A stretch of DNA of 64,000 bases from CALGKJ01 sp049322695 (GTDB lineage: Bacteria > Bacillota > Clostridia > Lutisporales > Lutisporaceae). The position numbers and the translations under genes were made by a program. Under the pieces are notes generated by a model. That model had not been told where the DNA came from, did not search any database, and saw only the letters and a list, made by a program, of their open reading frames with translations. This document shows positions 43,155 to 51,624 of this stretch, in pieces (within the stretch, counting starts at the first letter, position 1; the number at the start of each line of letters is the position of its first letter). Location: the NCBI GenBank assembly GCA_049322695.1, contig JBMORW010000009.1, positions 1 through 64,000 of the forward strand, in the 5' to 3' direction.

Positions 43155-44384
43155 ATGGCGACTAGCAAACCAAACGGCATCAGATCGGGTGAACTTCCAT
43201 TATCCAAGCTGATAATACTTGGAATACAGCATACCTTTACTATGTTTGGTGCGACTGTATTAGTTCCTATACTTACCGGTCTTAATATTTCAGTTGCACT
43301 CTTTACTGCAGGTATAGGCACATGGTTCTTCCATCTGGTTACTAAGTGGAAGGTTCCGGTTTTCCTTGGTTCTTCCTTTGCTTATATTGCACCAATCATA
43401 ATGGTAAGAGACAAATTAGGAATGGAATATGCCCTGGGCGGAATAGTAATTGCGGGCTTAACCTATTTGGTATTATCTGCGTTAGTTTACTTTGTAGGAG
43501 CAGATGCTATACGAAAAGTATTCCCTCCTATAGTTACAGGACCAATAATAATGGTAATAGGTCTCAATCTTGCACCTGTTGCTATTGATATGGCTAAGGG
43601 TAACTGGCTGCTGGCTGGTATCTGCTTACTGACAGTAATGATAGTCAGTGTGTTTGGAAAAGGCTTCTTTAAAGTCTTACCGGTATTGACAGGACTTGTA
43701 GTTGGTTATATCTGCGCGATTATATTTAAGGTTACAGGCATTGCGCCTGATATCATAAACTTTGATGCAATCGCAAATGCTGGTTGGTTCGGACTGCCTC
43801 AGTTTACAATAGCAAAATTCAGCTGGGAAGCGATTATGATAATTGCACCTGTTGGTATAGTTACTATGGTTGAGCATATAGGCGACGTACTGGCAGTTGG
43901 TGCAACTACAGGGGACAATTTTGTAGATGATCCCGGCTTGCACAGAACACTTATCGGTGATGGTGTTGCTACAGCTTTTGCGGCTTTGATAGGCGGACCT
44001 GCAAATACTACTTACTCCGAAAACACTGGAGTTCTCGCGCTTACAAAGGTATTTGATCCATGGGTAATGAGAATAGCAGCAATATTTGCTGTTTTACTTT
44101 CACTTATACCTAAGCTTGGAGCTGTTATATCAACAATACCTGTAGCTGTTGTTGGAGGTATTTCCATAATACTCTTCGGTATGATCTCCAGCATAGGTGT
44201 CCGTACAGTTGTTGAAAACAAGGTTGACTTCAGCTTAGCAAGAAATCTTATAATCAGTGCGGTTATACTTGTTCTTGGTATCGGTGGAAAAGTGTTTGAT
44301 CTTGGTATAATGCAGTTCTCCGGTATGGCAATGGGCGCTATAGTTGGTATAGTTCTAAATGCTATTTTACCTGAAGACAAGTAA
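43155..44384 (+). CDS. Uracil/xanthine permease (NCS2, UraA-like)
   Basis: Nucleobase:cation symporter of 409 residues with about 12-14 membrane segments. The transport motifs are MVEHIGDVLAVG and GGPANTTYSENTGVLALT, which match UraA (uracil) more closely than the PbuX-type xanthine carriers. The neighbouring genes concern purine-type catabolism, so xanthine or urate cannot be excluded. AAGGAGGT precedes the ATG. A terminator follows. The long leader (42842-43154) holds an unidentified structured element. Confidence 0.9.
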   Translation: MATSKPNGIRSGELPLSKLIILGIQHTFTMFGATVLVPILTGLNISVALFTAGIGTWFFHLVTKWKVPVFLGSSFAYIAPIIMVRDKLGMEYALGGIVIAGLTYLVLSALVYFVGADAIRKVFPPIVTGPIIMVIGLNLAPVAIDMAKGNWLLAGICLLTVMIVSVFGKGFFKVLPVLTGLVVGYICAIIFKVTGIAPDIINFDAIANAGWFGLPQFTIAKFSWEAIMIIAPVGIVTMVEHIGDVLAVGATTGDNFVDDPGLHRTLIGDGVATAFAALIGGPANTTYSENTGVLALTKVFDPWVMRIAAIFAVLLSLIPKLGAVISTIPVAVVGGISIILFGMISSIGVRTVVENKVDFSLARNLIISAVILVLGIGGKVFDLGIMQFSGMAMGAIVGIVLNAILPEDK

Positions 44385-44396
44385 TATTTATAAATC

Positions 44397-44421
44397 AAGC
44401 GCCGGTAATACCGGCGCTTTT
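44397..44421 (+). terminator. Intrinsic terminator of the permease gene
   Basis: AAGCGCCGGTA and TACCGGCGCTT form a tight GC-rich hairpin with a TTT tail. Confidence 0.85.
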
Positions 44422-44538
44422 CAATTTAACACAAAAGTAATAATAGTTTAATATTTTGTAAAAATTAAATAAAGGATTTTAATAGGATTTGACGAAATAA
44501 GTTCATATAAAATACTTTTGATGCTGGGAGAGATGATT

Positions 44539-46038
44539 ATGGACTGGCTATGGGTTATATTTGCAGCAATATCACTTATTCTATTGTTTTTTTTGATTAT
44601 TCAGCTGAGTGCAGCCCGTACAAACAGCAAAGAATACGAGAAAGCAATTGAAGAAATACTCAGAGGCAACCTTACTTATAAGCCCAGACTTAAGGGCAGC
44701 GTTGCAGACGGATTTGGAAGGATGTCAAAAATGCTCCTCCTATGGGTAAAAAGCATGGTCAGTTCTTCGGTTATAGTAGTGGACCAGCTTGACAAGATTA
44801 CTGATTCCTGTCAGGAATCCCAATCAATGGCATATGATATCGGATCCAGCATAAAGGATTTCAATCAGAAGGCATATGATGCCTTTGAAAAGCTGAAGGA
44901 GGCTGCCGAGCTTTCCCAGCAGATGTGTGCCGGAGAGCAGGAGTTGGCTGCATTGTCAGAGGAGACCATTAACGGTATAAAGAGGACAGAGCAAAGCATA
45001 AAGGATGGACAATCCAATGTAGAGCGCGCTGTATCAAACCTTGAAGAGATGAGCTTGTCAATGGATAAGCTAATAAATGATGTTTCCAGTCTTTCGACCT
45101 TTACAAGCAAGGTACAGGAAATGGCAGAGGTTATTAACGGACTATCCGGCAATATCAACCTTCTGGCTCTTAATGCTTCCATAGAGGCGGCAAGAGCCGG
45201 AGAGAGCGGAAGAGGCTTTGCCGTAGTTGCTACTGAAGTAGGCAAGCTGGCAGATGCAAGCTCTCTGCATTCAAAAAATATCAAGCAGCAAATGGATGAT
45301 ATCAGAATAAGAATGGACAGTGTAATGAAGTCAATAAGTGATCTTGCGGATTTAAGCAAGGATAGCAAGCATTCTGCAGGCTCCATAAAGGATTATTTCG
45401 AAAATATTAACAAATTCATGAACAATACTGTTGATGTGGTACATGGTTTTTCAAAGAGAATACATGAACAGGCACAAGGCACCGAGCAAATAGCGGCTAT
45501 AAATGACAATGTGTCATCATTTTTCTCTCAGTTTGTAAACAAAGCCGATGTGATTTCCGGCGAGGTGGAAAGTCAATGCACATTGGAAGCGAACAATATG
45601 AAAAACTGTAAGGATATGTCCAGTATGATCAGTGGTTTCCTGAGCTTTACCCAGAAGTTCGAGGATATAATTGCAGAAAAGATGATCGAACACTGCAATA
45701 AGGTAGCTGACCTTTTGGCTGCAGGCAAATGTGACAATGCAAAACTGACGGAATATGCAAAAAGCAGCGGCATTTCAGAATTCTATATTACGGACCAGGA
45801 TGGTGTGACAGTGCTGTCAAACAACCCTGCAGGCATTGGCTTCAGATTCCCTGAGGACAAGAATACTCAGGCCTATGAGTTCAGAAAGATACTAAAGGAT
45901 AAGACCCTGAAGGTGTGTCAAAACTTTATGATGAGGGATATAGACAACAAGTACTATAAATTTGTTGCAACTTCCAGAAAGGATATACCGGGCATAGTAC
46001 AAGCGGGTATAGATGTAGAGGATATTACAAAGCTTTAA
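44539..46038 (+). CDS. Chemoreceptor with C-terminal sensor-like domain
   Basis: Methyl-accepting-type protein of 499 residues. One membrane segment at the N-terminus (about 5-25) has no extracellular domain after it. A HAMP-like or linker region is followed by the signalling domain tip NLLALNASIEAARAGESGRG and FAVVATEVGKLADAS. The last 120 residues (from SGISEFYITDQDGVTVLSNN to VQAGIDVEDITKL) resemble a PAS/Cache-like sensor, so the sensing module lies behind the signalling module. The ATG at 44539 has GGGAGAG six bases upstream. Its place between permease and catabolic genes suggests that it senses a metabolite of that pathway. Confidence 0.85.
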   Translation: MDWLWVIFAAISLILLFFLIIQLSAARTNSKEYEKAIEEILRGNLTYKPRLKGSVADGFGRMSKMLLLWVKSMVSSSVIVVDQLDKITDSCQESQSMAYDIGSSIKDFNQKAYDAFEKLKEAAELSQQMCAGEQELAALSEETINGIKRTEQSIKDGQSNVERAVSNLEEMSLSMDKLINDVSSLSTFTSKVQEMAEVINGLSGNINLLALNASIEAARAGESGRGFAVVATEVGKLADASSLHSKNIKQQMDDIRIRMDSVMKSISDLADLSKDSKHSAGSIKDYFENINKFMNNTVDVVHGFSKRIHEQAQGTEQIAAINDNVSSFFSQFVNKADVISGEVESQCTLEANNMKNCKDMSSMISGFLSFTQKFEDIIAEKMIEHCNKVADLLAAGKCDNAKLTEYAKSSGISEFYITDQDGVTVLSNNPAGIGFRFPEDKNTQAYEFRKILKDKTLKVCQNFMMRDIDNKYYKFVATSRKDIPGIVQAGIDVEDITKL

Positions 46039-46072
46039 TGATGGTATCACTTACAATACTATATATTTAATC

Positions 46073-46110
46073 AGGTATGAAATGTTTAAATGTTTCATAC
46101 CTATTTTTTT
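46073..46110 (+). terminator. Intrinsic terminator after the chemoreceptor
   Basis: AGGTATGAAA pairs with TTTCATACCT around an eight-base loop, followed by T7. Confidence 0.85.
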
Positions 46111-46191
46111 CTAGAAGATTCTGAATTTGCAAGAAGGATAATTGATTCATGTAGAGAATATACATAATTACATTTCTACTTAGTTGGATTA

Positions 46192-46210
46192 TTTGTAATT
46201 AATATACAAA
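46192..46210 (+). promoter_or_regulatory. Candidate PucR operator upstream of the Mo-accessory operon
   Basis: TTTGTAATTAATATACAAA is a 19-bp imperfect palindrome that agrees at 15 of 19 positions with the one in the allH promoter. It lies 48 bp before the first gene of the operon that encodes PucR. Confidence 0.45.
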
Positions 46211-46257
46211 GAATATAAATACAAAAAATGTGATGTTTAATGGACCGGAGGTAAAAT

Positions 46258-47280
46258 ATGAAAAAGGTAAGAACAGAGGATGCTGTAGGAATGGTATTGG
46301 GGCATGATCTGACCAAAATAATACCCGGAGAATTCAAGGGAGCAGCTTTTAAAAAGGGAGATATTATAAAGCCTGAGGATATTGATGTGCTTAAAAGCAT
46401 GGGTAAAGACCATATATTCATTTTGGAGCTTGGTCCCGATCAGATTCATGAAAACGAAGCAGCAGTGAGGATAGCACTGGCTGCTGCAGGTAAAGGTATT
46501 GATCTTGCTGCACCCCATGAAGGGAAGGTTAACTTCACTGCACAATGGAACGGATTGCTGAAGGTAAGCAGGGAAGTGCTTGAGCTGGTTAACAGTGTAG
46601 AGCATGTGAGTCTGGCAACACTTCATAACAATACCGAGGTGAGACAGGGACAGCTAGTAGCCGGAACGAGAATAATCCCTCTGGTCACTGAAGTAAGCAA
46701 TATAGAAATGGTTGAGGAAATTTGTCGTGCAAATGGTCATTTGATAAGTGTAAAGCCTTTTGAAAGTATGAAGGTGGGGGTAGTAATTACTGGTAATGAA
46801 GTGTTTTATGGAAGAATAGAGGACAAATTTGCTCCTGTACTTAGAGAAAAGATGAAGCACTATGCATGTGAATTGGTAGATATCATTTATGCTCCTGATG
46901 ATGCGTCAGTCATTAAGGATTCTATAATGAAGCTTATATCAGTGGGAGCTGAAGCTATTGTGACTGCAGGAGGAATGTCTGTAGATCCCGACGATGTTAC
47001 GCCTGAGGGAATAAGAAGCTGCGCTACTGAAGTTGTTAGCTATGGAGCACCTGTTTTGCCCGGTGCAATGTTTATGCTCGCTTATAGGAATGATATTCCT
47101 ATTATGGGTATGCCTGCATGTGGCATGTATCATAGAACAACCATTTTTGATCTGGTTTTTGTGAGGATTCTGGCAGGAGAAAAACTGGAAGAAAAGGATA
47201 TTGCAGTACTTGGGTATGGCGGTCTGTGTATGAACTGCAATCCGTGCACCTATCCGAAATGTTCTTTTGGAAAAGCGTAG
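46258..47280 (+). CDS. Molybdopterin-binding protein (MoeA/MoCF-like) with Cys-rich tail
   Basis: Protein of 340 residues. The C-terminal half is a MoCF/MoeA-type molybdopterin-binding domain: MKVGVVITGNEVFYGRIEDKF, AIVTAGGMSVDPDDVTPEGI, and GMPACGMYHRTTIFDLVFVRILAGE. The end carries four cysteines, GLCMNCNPCTYPKCSFGK, that could hold a metal cluster. Proteins of this type accompany XdhC and YqeB in clostridia with selenium-dependent molybdenum hydroxylases, so it probably helps mature or insert that cofactor. GGAGG precedes the ATG. It is the first gene of an operon with xdhC, yqeB and pucR. Confidence 0.86.
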   Translation: MKKVRTEDAVGMVLGHDLTKIIPGEFKGAAFKKGDIIKPEDIDVLKSMGKDHIFILELGPDQIHENEAAVRIALAAAGKGIDLAAPHEGKVNFTAQWNGLLKVSREVLELVNSVEHVSLATLHNNTEVRQGQLVAGTRIIPLVTEVSNIEMVEEICRANGHLISVKPFESMKVGVVITGNEVFYGRIEDKFAPVLREKMKHYACELVDIIYAPDDASVIKDSIMKLISVGAEAIVTAGGMSVDPDDVTPEGIRSCATEVVSYGAPVLPGAMFMLAYRNDIPIMGMPACGMYHRTTIFDLVFVRILAGEKLEEKDIAVLGYGGLCMNCNPCTYPKCSFGKA

Positions 47281-47293
47281 GAGGGGTTTGATT

Positions 47294-48085
47294 ATGAATA
47301 TTATGGAAAAAGCATCGGAGCTTATTAAAAGCAGAGTTCCCTTTGCATTTGTTACAGTTGTGGCATCCAAGGGCTCTACTCCCCGTTCGGCAGCATCAAA
47401 GATGCTGGTGGTTTCGGATGGAAGCATATTCGATACCATAGGCGGGGGACTGGTAGAAGCTATGGTCATAGAAGAAGCAGTGAAAGCCATTAAAGAAGGA
47501 AAACCAAAGCTGCTGAAATACAGGCTCAACAGTAAGTCCCAGGATGGTATCAACATGCTCTGCGGGGGAGACATGGATGTTTTTATAGATGTATATGGCA
47601 GACTGCCTAATGTTGTTATAGTAGGAGGGGGACATGTAGGCTATGCACTGTCCAAAGCTGTAAGACTTCTCGGCTGGGATTATTCTGTTGTGGAGGAAAG
47701 GCCCGAGTATAGTACTGAAGAGAGGTTTCCGGATGCAAGGATGATTTATAGAGATGGAGATGTAAAAACTGTGGCGGGTATGGAGCTGGATGAATCGACC
47801 TGTGTGGTGATTCTGACAAAGGATCATGATATGTCAGTACTAAGAAAGGTTATAGGCAGAGGAGCAGGCTATATAGGTATGATCGGCAGCAGGCGTAAGG
47901 TAGCTGAGGTGTTTGAACAGCTTAGAAGCGAAGGTGTCTCTGAGGAGGATTTACAAAACGTTTTTGCTCCGGTAGGGCTGGATATAGGAGCCGAGACTCC
48001 GGAGGAAATAGCAGTCAGCATTCTTGCAGAGATTATTAAGTTTAACAATAAAAAGTCCGGAGACAGTCTTAGTAATTTGAGGTGA
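47294..48085 (+). CDS. XdhC/CoxI family molybdenum-hydroxylase maturation protein
   Basis: Protein of 263 residues. The N-terminal XdhC_CoxI domain (ASKGSTPRSAASKMLV, DTIGGGLVEA) is followed by a Rossmann domain (VVIVGGGHVGYALSKAVRLLGW, MIGSRRKVAEVFEQL). XdhC proteins bind molybdenum cofactor and promote its sulfuration and insertion into xanthine dehydrogenase-type enzymes. The ATG at 47294 has AGGAGGGG upstream; a longer in-frame version would overlap the previous gene and lacks a site. No xdhA or xdhB gene is in this window. Confidence 0.92.
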   Translation: MNIMEKASELIKSRVPFAFVTVVASKGSTPRSAASKMLVVSDGSIFDTIGGGLVEAMVIEEAVKAIKEGKPKLLKYRLNSKSQDGINMLCGGDMDVFIDVYGRLPNVVIVGGGHVGYALSKAVRLLGWDYSVVEERPEYSTEERFPDARMIYRDGDVKTVAGMELDESTCVVILTKDHDMSVLRKVIGRGAGYIGMIGSRRKVAEVFEQLRSEGVSEEDLQNVFAPVGLDIGAETPEEIAVSILAEIIKFNNKKSGDSLSNLR

Positions 48086-48090
48086 TGCAT

Positions 48091-48927
48091 ATGAAAAACC
48101 TGATAATTTTGCGTGGGGGCGGCGATATTGCCACAGGGGTGGCGCACAGATTGAGAATGAGTGGTTTTAATTTAGTGCTGCTGGAGCTTCCGTGCCCGAC
48201 TGCAATCAGAAGAAATGTGGCTTTTGCAAATGCAGTTTTTGAAGTAGAAGCGACAGTTGAGGGTATAAGCTCAAGACTGGCAAAAAGCATTGAGGACGTG
48301 AACGAGTATATAAGGAATGGGATTATACCGGTTATAATTGATCCTGAAGGAGAGTATATTTCACATCTCAAGCCCCTTGCAGTTATTGACTGTATACTGG
48401 CAAAAAAGAATATAGGAACAAGATTAAAGATGGCACCTATCGTAATCGGTGTAGGACCCGGCTTTGAAGCAGGCCGTGATGTGCATGCAGTTGTAGAGAG
48501 CAACAGAGGACACAATCTTGGAAAGGTTATATTAACCGGAAGTGCCTGCAGTGATTCAAGCATTCCGGGTGATATCGGCGGTTTTGCATTGGAAAGGGTG
48601 CTGAGGGCAGTTTGTGACGGTACGGTTGAGAATAGGTTTGAGATAGGGGATTATATAAGCTCAGGCGACATTGTTTGCACAGTGGACGGTTTGCCTGTAA
48701 GAGCTGAAATAAGCGGAATACTGCGGGGCATTATACATAATGGCATCAGAGTCTGCAAAAATATGAAAATAGGAGATATAGATCCAAGAGGAGACAAATC
48801 TTATTGCTGCACAATATCGGACAAAGCCAGATCAATAGGGGGAGGAGTATTGGAGGCACTGTTATATCTTGACAACCTGCGAAAAAACAATGCTTATCCA
48901 ACAGTTATGGAGGAGTATAAATGTTAA
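48091..48927 (+). CDS. yqeB: Selenium-dependent molybdenum hydroxylase accessory protein YqeB (EF2563 family)
   Basis: Protein of 278 residues. Recognised by its N-terminus NLIILRGGGDIATGVAHRLRM, the ELPCPTAIRR loop, VVIGVGPGFEAGRDVHAVVE and the C-terminal SIGGGVLEALLYL. Comparative genomics ties this family to selenium-dependent molybdenum hydroxylases, but its reaction is not settled. The ATG at 48091 has GAGGTGA five bases upstream; the stop of xdhC lies inside that site. The end overlaps pucR by seven bases, so the operon is translationally coupled. Confidence 0.9.
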   Translation: MKNLIILRGGGDIATGVAHRLRMSGFNLVLLELPCPTAIRRNVAFANAVFEVEATVEGISSRLAKSIEDVNEYIRNGIIPVIIDPEGEYISHLKPLAVIDCILAKKNIGTRLKMAPIVIGVGPGFEAGRDVHAVVESNRGHNLGKVILTGSACSDSSIPGDIGGFALERVLRAVCDGTVENRFEIGDYISSGDIVCTVDGLPVRAEISGILRGIIHNGIRVCKNMKIGDIDPRGDKSYCCTISDKARSIGGGVLEALLYLDNLRKNNAYPTVMEEYKC

Positions 48928-50615
48928 CTGAAAGAGGAGTATCAATAAAACAGGCTCTTGAGATTGAGCTCTTGAAGGACGCAAGGGTTGTCTCGGGTTT
49001 AAACGGGTTGGGCAATGTAATAACAGGTGTTAGCATAATGGAAGTCCCGGACATAATCAATTGGGTGAAAAGCGGTGAGCTGCTGCTGACAACCGCATAT
49101 TCACTCAGGGACGATAAGAATGCATTGGTGGAGCTAATATCCGGGCTACACAAAAAAGGGCTGGCCGGTATAGCCATAAAAACAAAGAGATACATAGATG
49201 ATATACCTTCTGAGGTTGTGGAAATAAGTAATAAACTTGGGTTTCCGATCATAGAACTTCCTGTGGAGCTGGCTTTTTCTGATATAACAAATGTAATACT
49301 GAGAGAAATTTTCGACAGGCAGGCAAAAATACTCAGGAGAATGGAAGAGATCCACCAGAAGCTGATGAGTGTTGTTCTGTCAGGCGGCGGCTTGAAGGAA
49401 ATATCCGAGATGCTCCAGGGAATTATTGAAAATCCTCTTCTTGTAAAGGATTATGTATTCGGCAGAACTGTAAAAATACAGGGAATCAAGGAAGATAATG
49501 ATATCAGGCGTATATTTAAGAGCATCCAAAATGATGACAACAGCTTTGAAGAAAAAACGTTGGATTTGAAGATTCCTTACTTATTTGTTGAAGAGAAGCT
49601 TAATGAAGAGAATAAATTTGCTGACAAGTTCATTTTCCCAATTGCCGCCGGACAGAGAGTATACGGCGAGATACAGATTATTGGCAGCAGAAGGAAGATA
49701 AATCAGGTAGATATAAGGGCGGTACAGTATACCTGTGCCATCATTGCTTTGGAGATTATGAAGCAGATGACTATATTCGAAGTGGAAAGCAGACATAGAA
49801 ATGAGTTTATGGAAGAACTGCTGTCCTGCGATGAATCAATCCATTCTGCGGCAATTGAAAGAGTAGATGTGTTCGGGCTGCAGGAAAACAGCAGATATAT
49901 AATATTTGCCATGAATGTAAGAGAAGAAATGAGGTTGAAGGATGGAACGGAAGGGCACAACAAGGCTTCATGGTTCAAAAGCAAGCTTATCAATTCTCTG
50001 GAAAAGGAAATTGAAAGTAATAAGCACAAGGTGCTGATAGGCAGCAGAGGAGACAATATAACAATACTTATAGGCTTTACCGGAAGCGAGACGGAGATAT
50101 CGGTTAAGGAGAAAAGTCATCAGCTGGCAAGCAAAGTGTTTGAGGTAATAGAAAGAAACGGCAAGAATATATTCTGCTGCATAGGAATCAGCCGCAGCAG
50201 CACAAAACTGCACGAGCTCTGCAAGAGAAATGAGGAAGCAAGGAAGGCTCTGTCCTTCAGTATGATATTCAAAAACTCCAAAGTCATACATTATGATGAG
50301 CTTGGAATCTTCAGGCTTTTATGCCTTGAGCATCAGGAACAGGAAATAAGGAAGTTCTGCCAGGAAACAGTAATGCCGCTGTTGGAATATGACAAAAACA
50401 AGGATGGAGAGCTTGTCAAGACGCTCAGAACTTATTTTGAATGCGGCGGGAATCTGAAAAAGGTATGTAAGCAGATGTATATACATTATAATACTATTCT
50501 TTATAGAATCCAAAAGATACAGCAAATCACAGGTATAGATCTCTCGGATTCAAACAGCAGACTCAATCTGGAAATAAGCTTGAAGATAATGAGTATGATT
50601 GGGGATAACACATAG
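48921..50615 (+). CDS. pucR: PucR family transcriptional regulator
   Basis: Regulator of 564 residues. N-terminal PucR domain: LLKDARVVSGLNGLGNVITGVSIMEVPDI, WVKSGELLLTTAYSLRDD. A GAF-like and GGDEF-related middle follows. The C-terminal helix-turn-helix is ECGGNLKKVCKQMYIHYNTI then LYRIQKIQQITG. In B. subtilis PucR activates purine-catabolic genes in response to pathway intermediates. It is encoded at the end of the Mo-accessory operon and directly upstream of allH, so it is the obvious regulator of both units. GAGGAG precedes the ATG. Confidence 0.92.
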   Translation: MLTERGVSIKQALEIELLKDARVVSGLNGLGNVITGVSIMEVPDIINWVKSGELLLTTAYSLRDDKNALVELISGLHKKGLAGIAIKTKRYIDDIPSEVVEISNKLGFPIIELPVELAFSDITNVILREIFDRQAKILRRMEEIHQKLMSVVLSGGGLKEISEMLQGIIENPLLVKDYVFGRTVKIQGIKEDNDIRRIFKSIQNDDNSFEEKTLDLKIPYLFVEEKLNEENKFADKFIFPIAAGQRVYGEIQIIGSRRKINQVDIRAVQYTCAIIALEIMKQMTIFEVESRHRNEFMEELLSCDESIHSAAIERVDVFGLQENSRYIIFAMNVREEMRLKDGTEGHNKASWFKSKLINSLEKEIESNKHKVLIGSRGDNITILIGFTGSETEISVKEKSHQLASKVFEVIERNGKNIFCCIGISRSSTKLHELCKRNEEARKALSFSMIFKNSKVIHYDELGIFRLLCLEHQEQEIRKFCQETVMPLLEYDKNKDGELVKTLRTYFECGGNLKKVCKQMYIHYNTILYRIQKIQQITGIDLSDSNSRLNLEISLKIMSMIGDNT

Positions 50616-50660
50616 CATCTGTGCATAATATACATAATATATTAACGTATCATCAATTCT

Positions 50661-50679
50661 TTTGTGTATAATACACAAA
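50661..50679 (+). promoter_or_regulatory. Candidate PucR operator over the allH promoter
   Basis: TTTGTGTATAATACACAAA is a perfect 9-bp inverted repeat around one central base. It contains the -10 hexamer TATAAT (50667-50672), so a bound regulator would directly affect polymerase. Related sites precede the MoeA-like gene and the permease gene. Confidence 0.6.
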
Positions 50680-50738
50680 GGAATCGCATGTTGAAGTTAG
50701 AATATTTATAATAACAGCTTATTTGGGAAGTGTATTAT

Positions 50739-51623
50739 ATGTGCAAAAAACCCCGTGCTTCAGAGAGTACGGCAAATGTACTGCAGCTGGGTTCGACAGC
50801 CTATAGGATACTGTCCCGGGAGAAGTCAGGGATACTTCACTCGATGTTTGCCAATGCTGTTAACTTAATGTTCAGTGATGACTATCTTATTACAATTATG
50901 CCTGAGGGATTGAGCTTTAGCAATCAGGCAGTAATTGTGTCAAATAGGGACTTTGCGAGACTTGCCAATGAGTTTGGCAGCAGCGGGGACAGGATTGTAC
51001 CTGATGCTATGCTTTCGTACAGCAGCTGTGATGTTGTGGATCTAAGCATACCCGACAGTATGACATATACTGAAGAGTACTGTATATCCGAAAACATAGC
51101 TGCTTGTATTTCAGAGCTTAAAGCACAGGATAATGAAGGTTTTGCACCCTTTTTACTTGGGTATGACAACCTTTATACAGAGCTGCTGAGAGTAAAATTA
51201 AAAGCTGTTGATTTTGATGTATCCGTTAATAATGGAGAAAGGCTTGCTGGATTTTTGAGCGGAATAATAGGTCTGGGGCAAGGTCTTACACCCTCAGGCG
51301 ATGATTTTGTCTATGGTTTTCTTTCTTCCATGTTTTACTACTGCAATTTCAAGCAGCTTTGTGTTGAAGGAGTGCAAAAAGCAGCAGAGCTGCTATCACT
51401 GGAAGCAAAGCACAAAACCACTATCATCAGCTATAATATGCTCCGTTCGTGCATAAAAGGTGAGTTCAACCAGGCTGTCAGAGATTTCAACATAGCTCTG
51501 CTGAAAAGCAAGCATACGGCAGATGCATTTCATAGAGTTCTTGATATAGGCAGCAGCAGCGGGGCTGATATGGCTGCAGGAATATTATACGGATACCAGA
51601 AACTGTTGGAGAAGGAGGTATAA
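50739..51623 (+). CDS. allH: Oxamate carbamoyltransferase subunit AllH (DUF2877)
   Basis: Protein of 294 residues of the DUF2877 family (E. coli YlbF), seen from GLGQGLTPSGDDFVYGFLSSM and the end motif GSSSGADMAAGILYG. Recent work assigned E. coli FdrA, YlbE and YlbF (AllF, AllG, AllH) to oxamate carbamoyltransferase, which turns oxalurate and phosphate into oxamate and carbamoyl phosphate. The individual role of this subunit is not established. The ATG at 50739 is chosen over a GTG at 50730, which abuts the GGGAAG site. It is the first gene of the all operon, two bases ahead of allF. Confidence 0.86.
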   Translation: MCKKPRASESTANVLQLGSTAYRILSREKSGILHSMFANAVNLMFSDDYLITIMPEGLSFSNQAVIVSNRDFARLANEFGSSGDRIVPDAMLSYSSCDVVDLSIPDSMTYTEEYCISENIAACISELKAQDNEGFAPFLLGYDNLYTELLRVKLKAVDFDVSVNNGERLAGFLSGIIGLGQGLTPSGDDFVYGFLSSMFYYCNFKQLCVEGVQKAAELLSLEAKHKTTIISYNMLRSCIKGEFNQAVRDFNIALLKSKHTADAFHRVLDIGSSSGADMAAGILYGYQKLLEKEV

Positions 51624-51624
51624 A

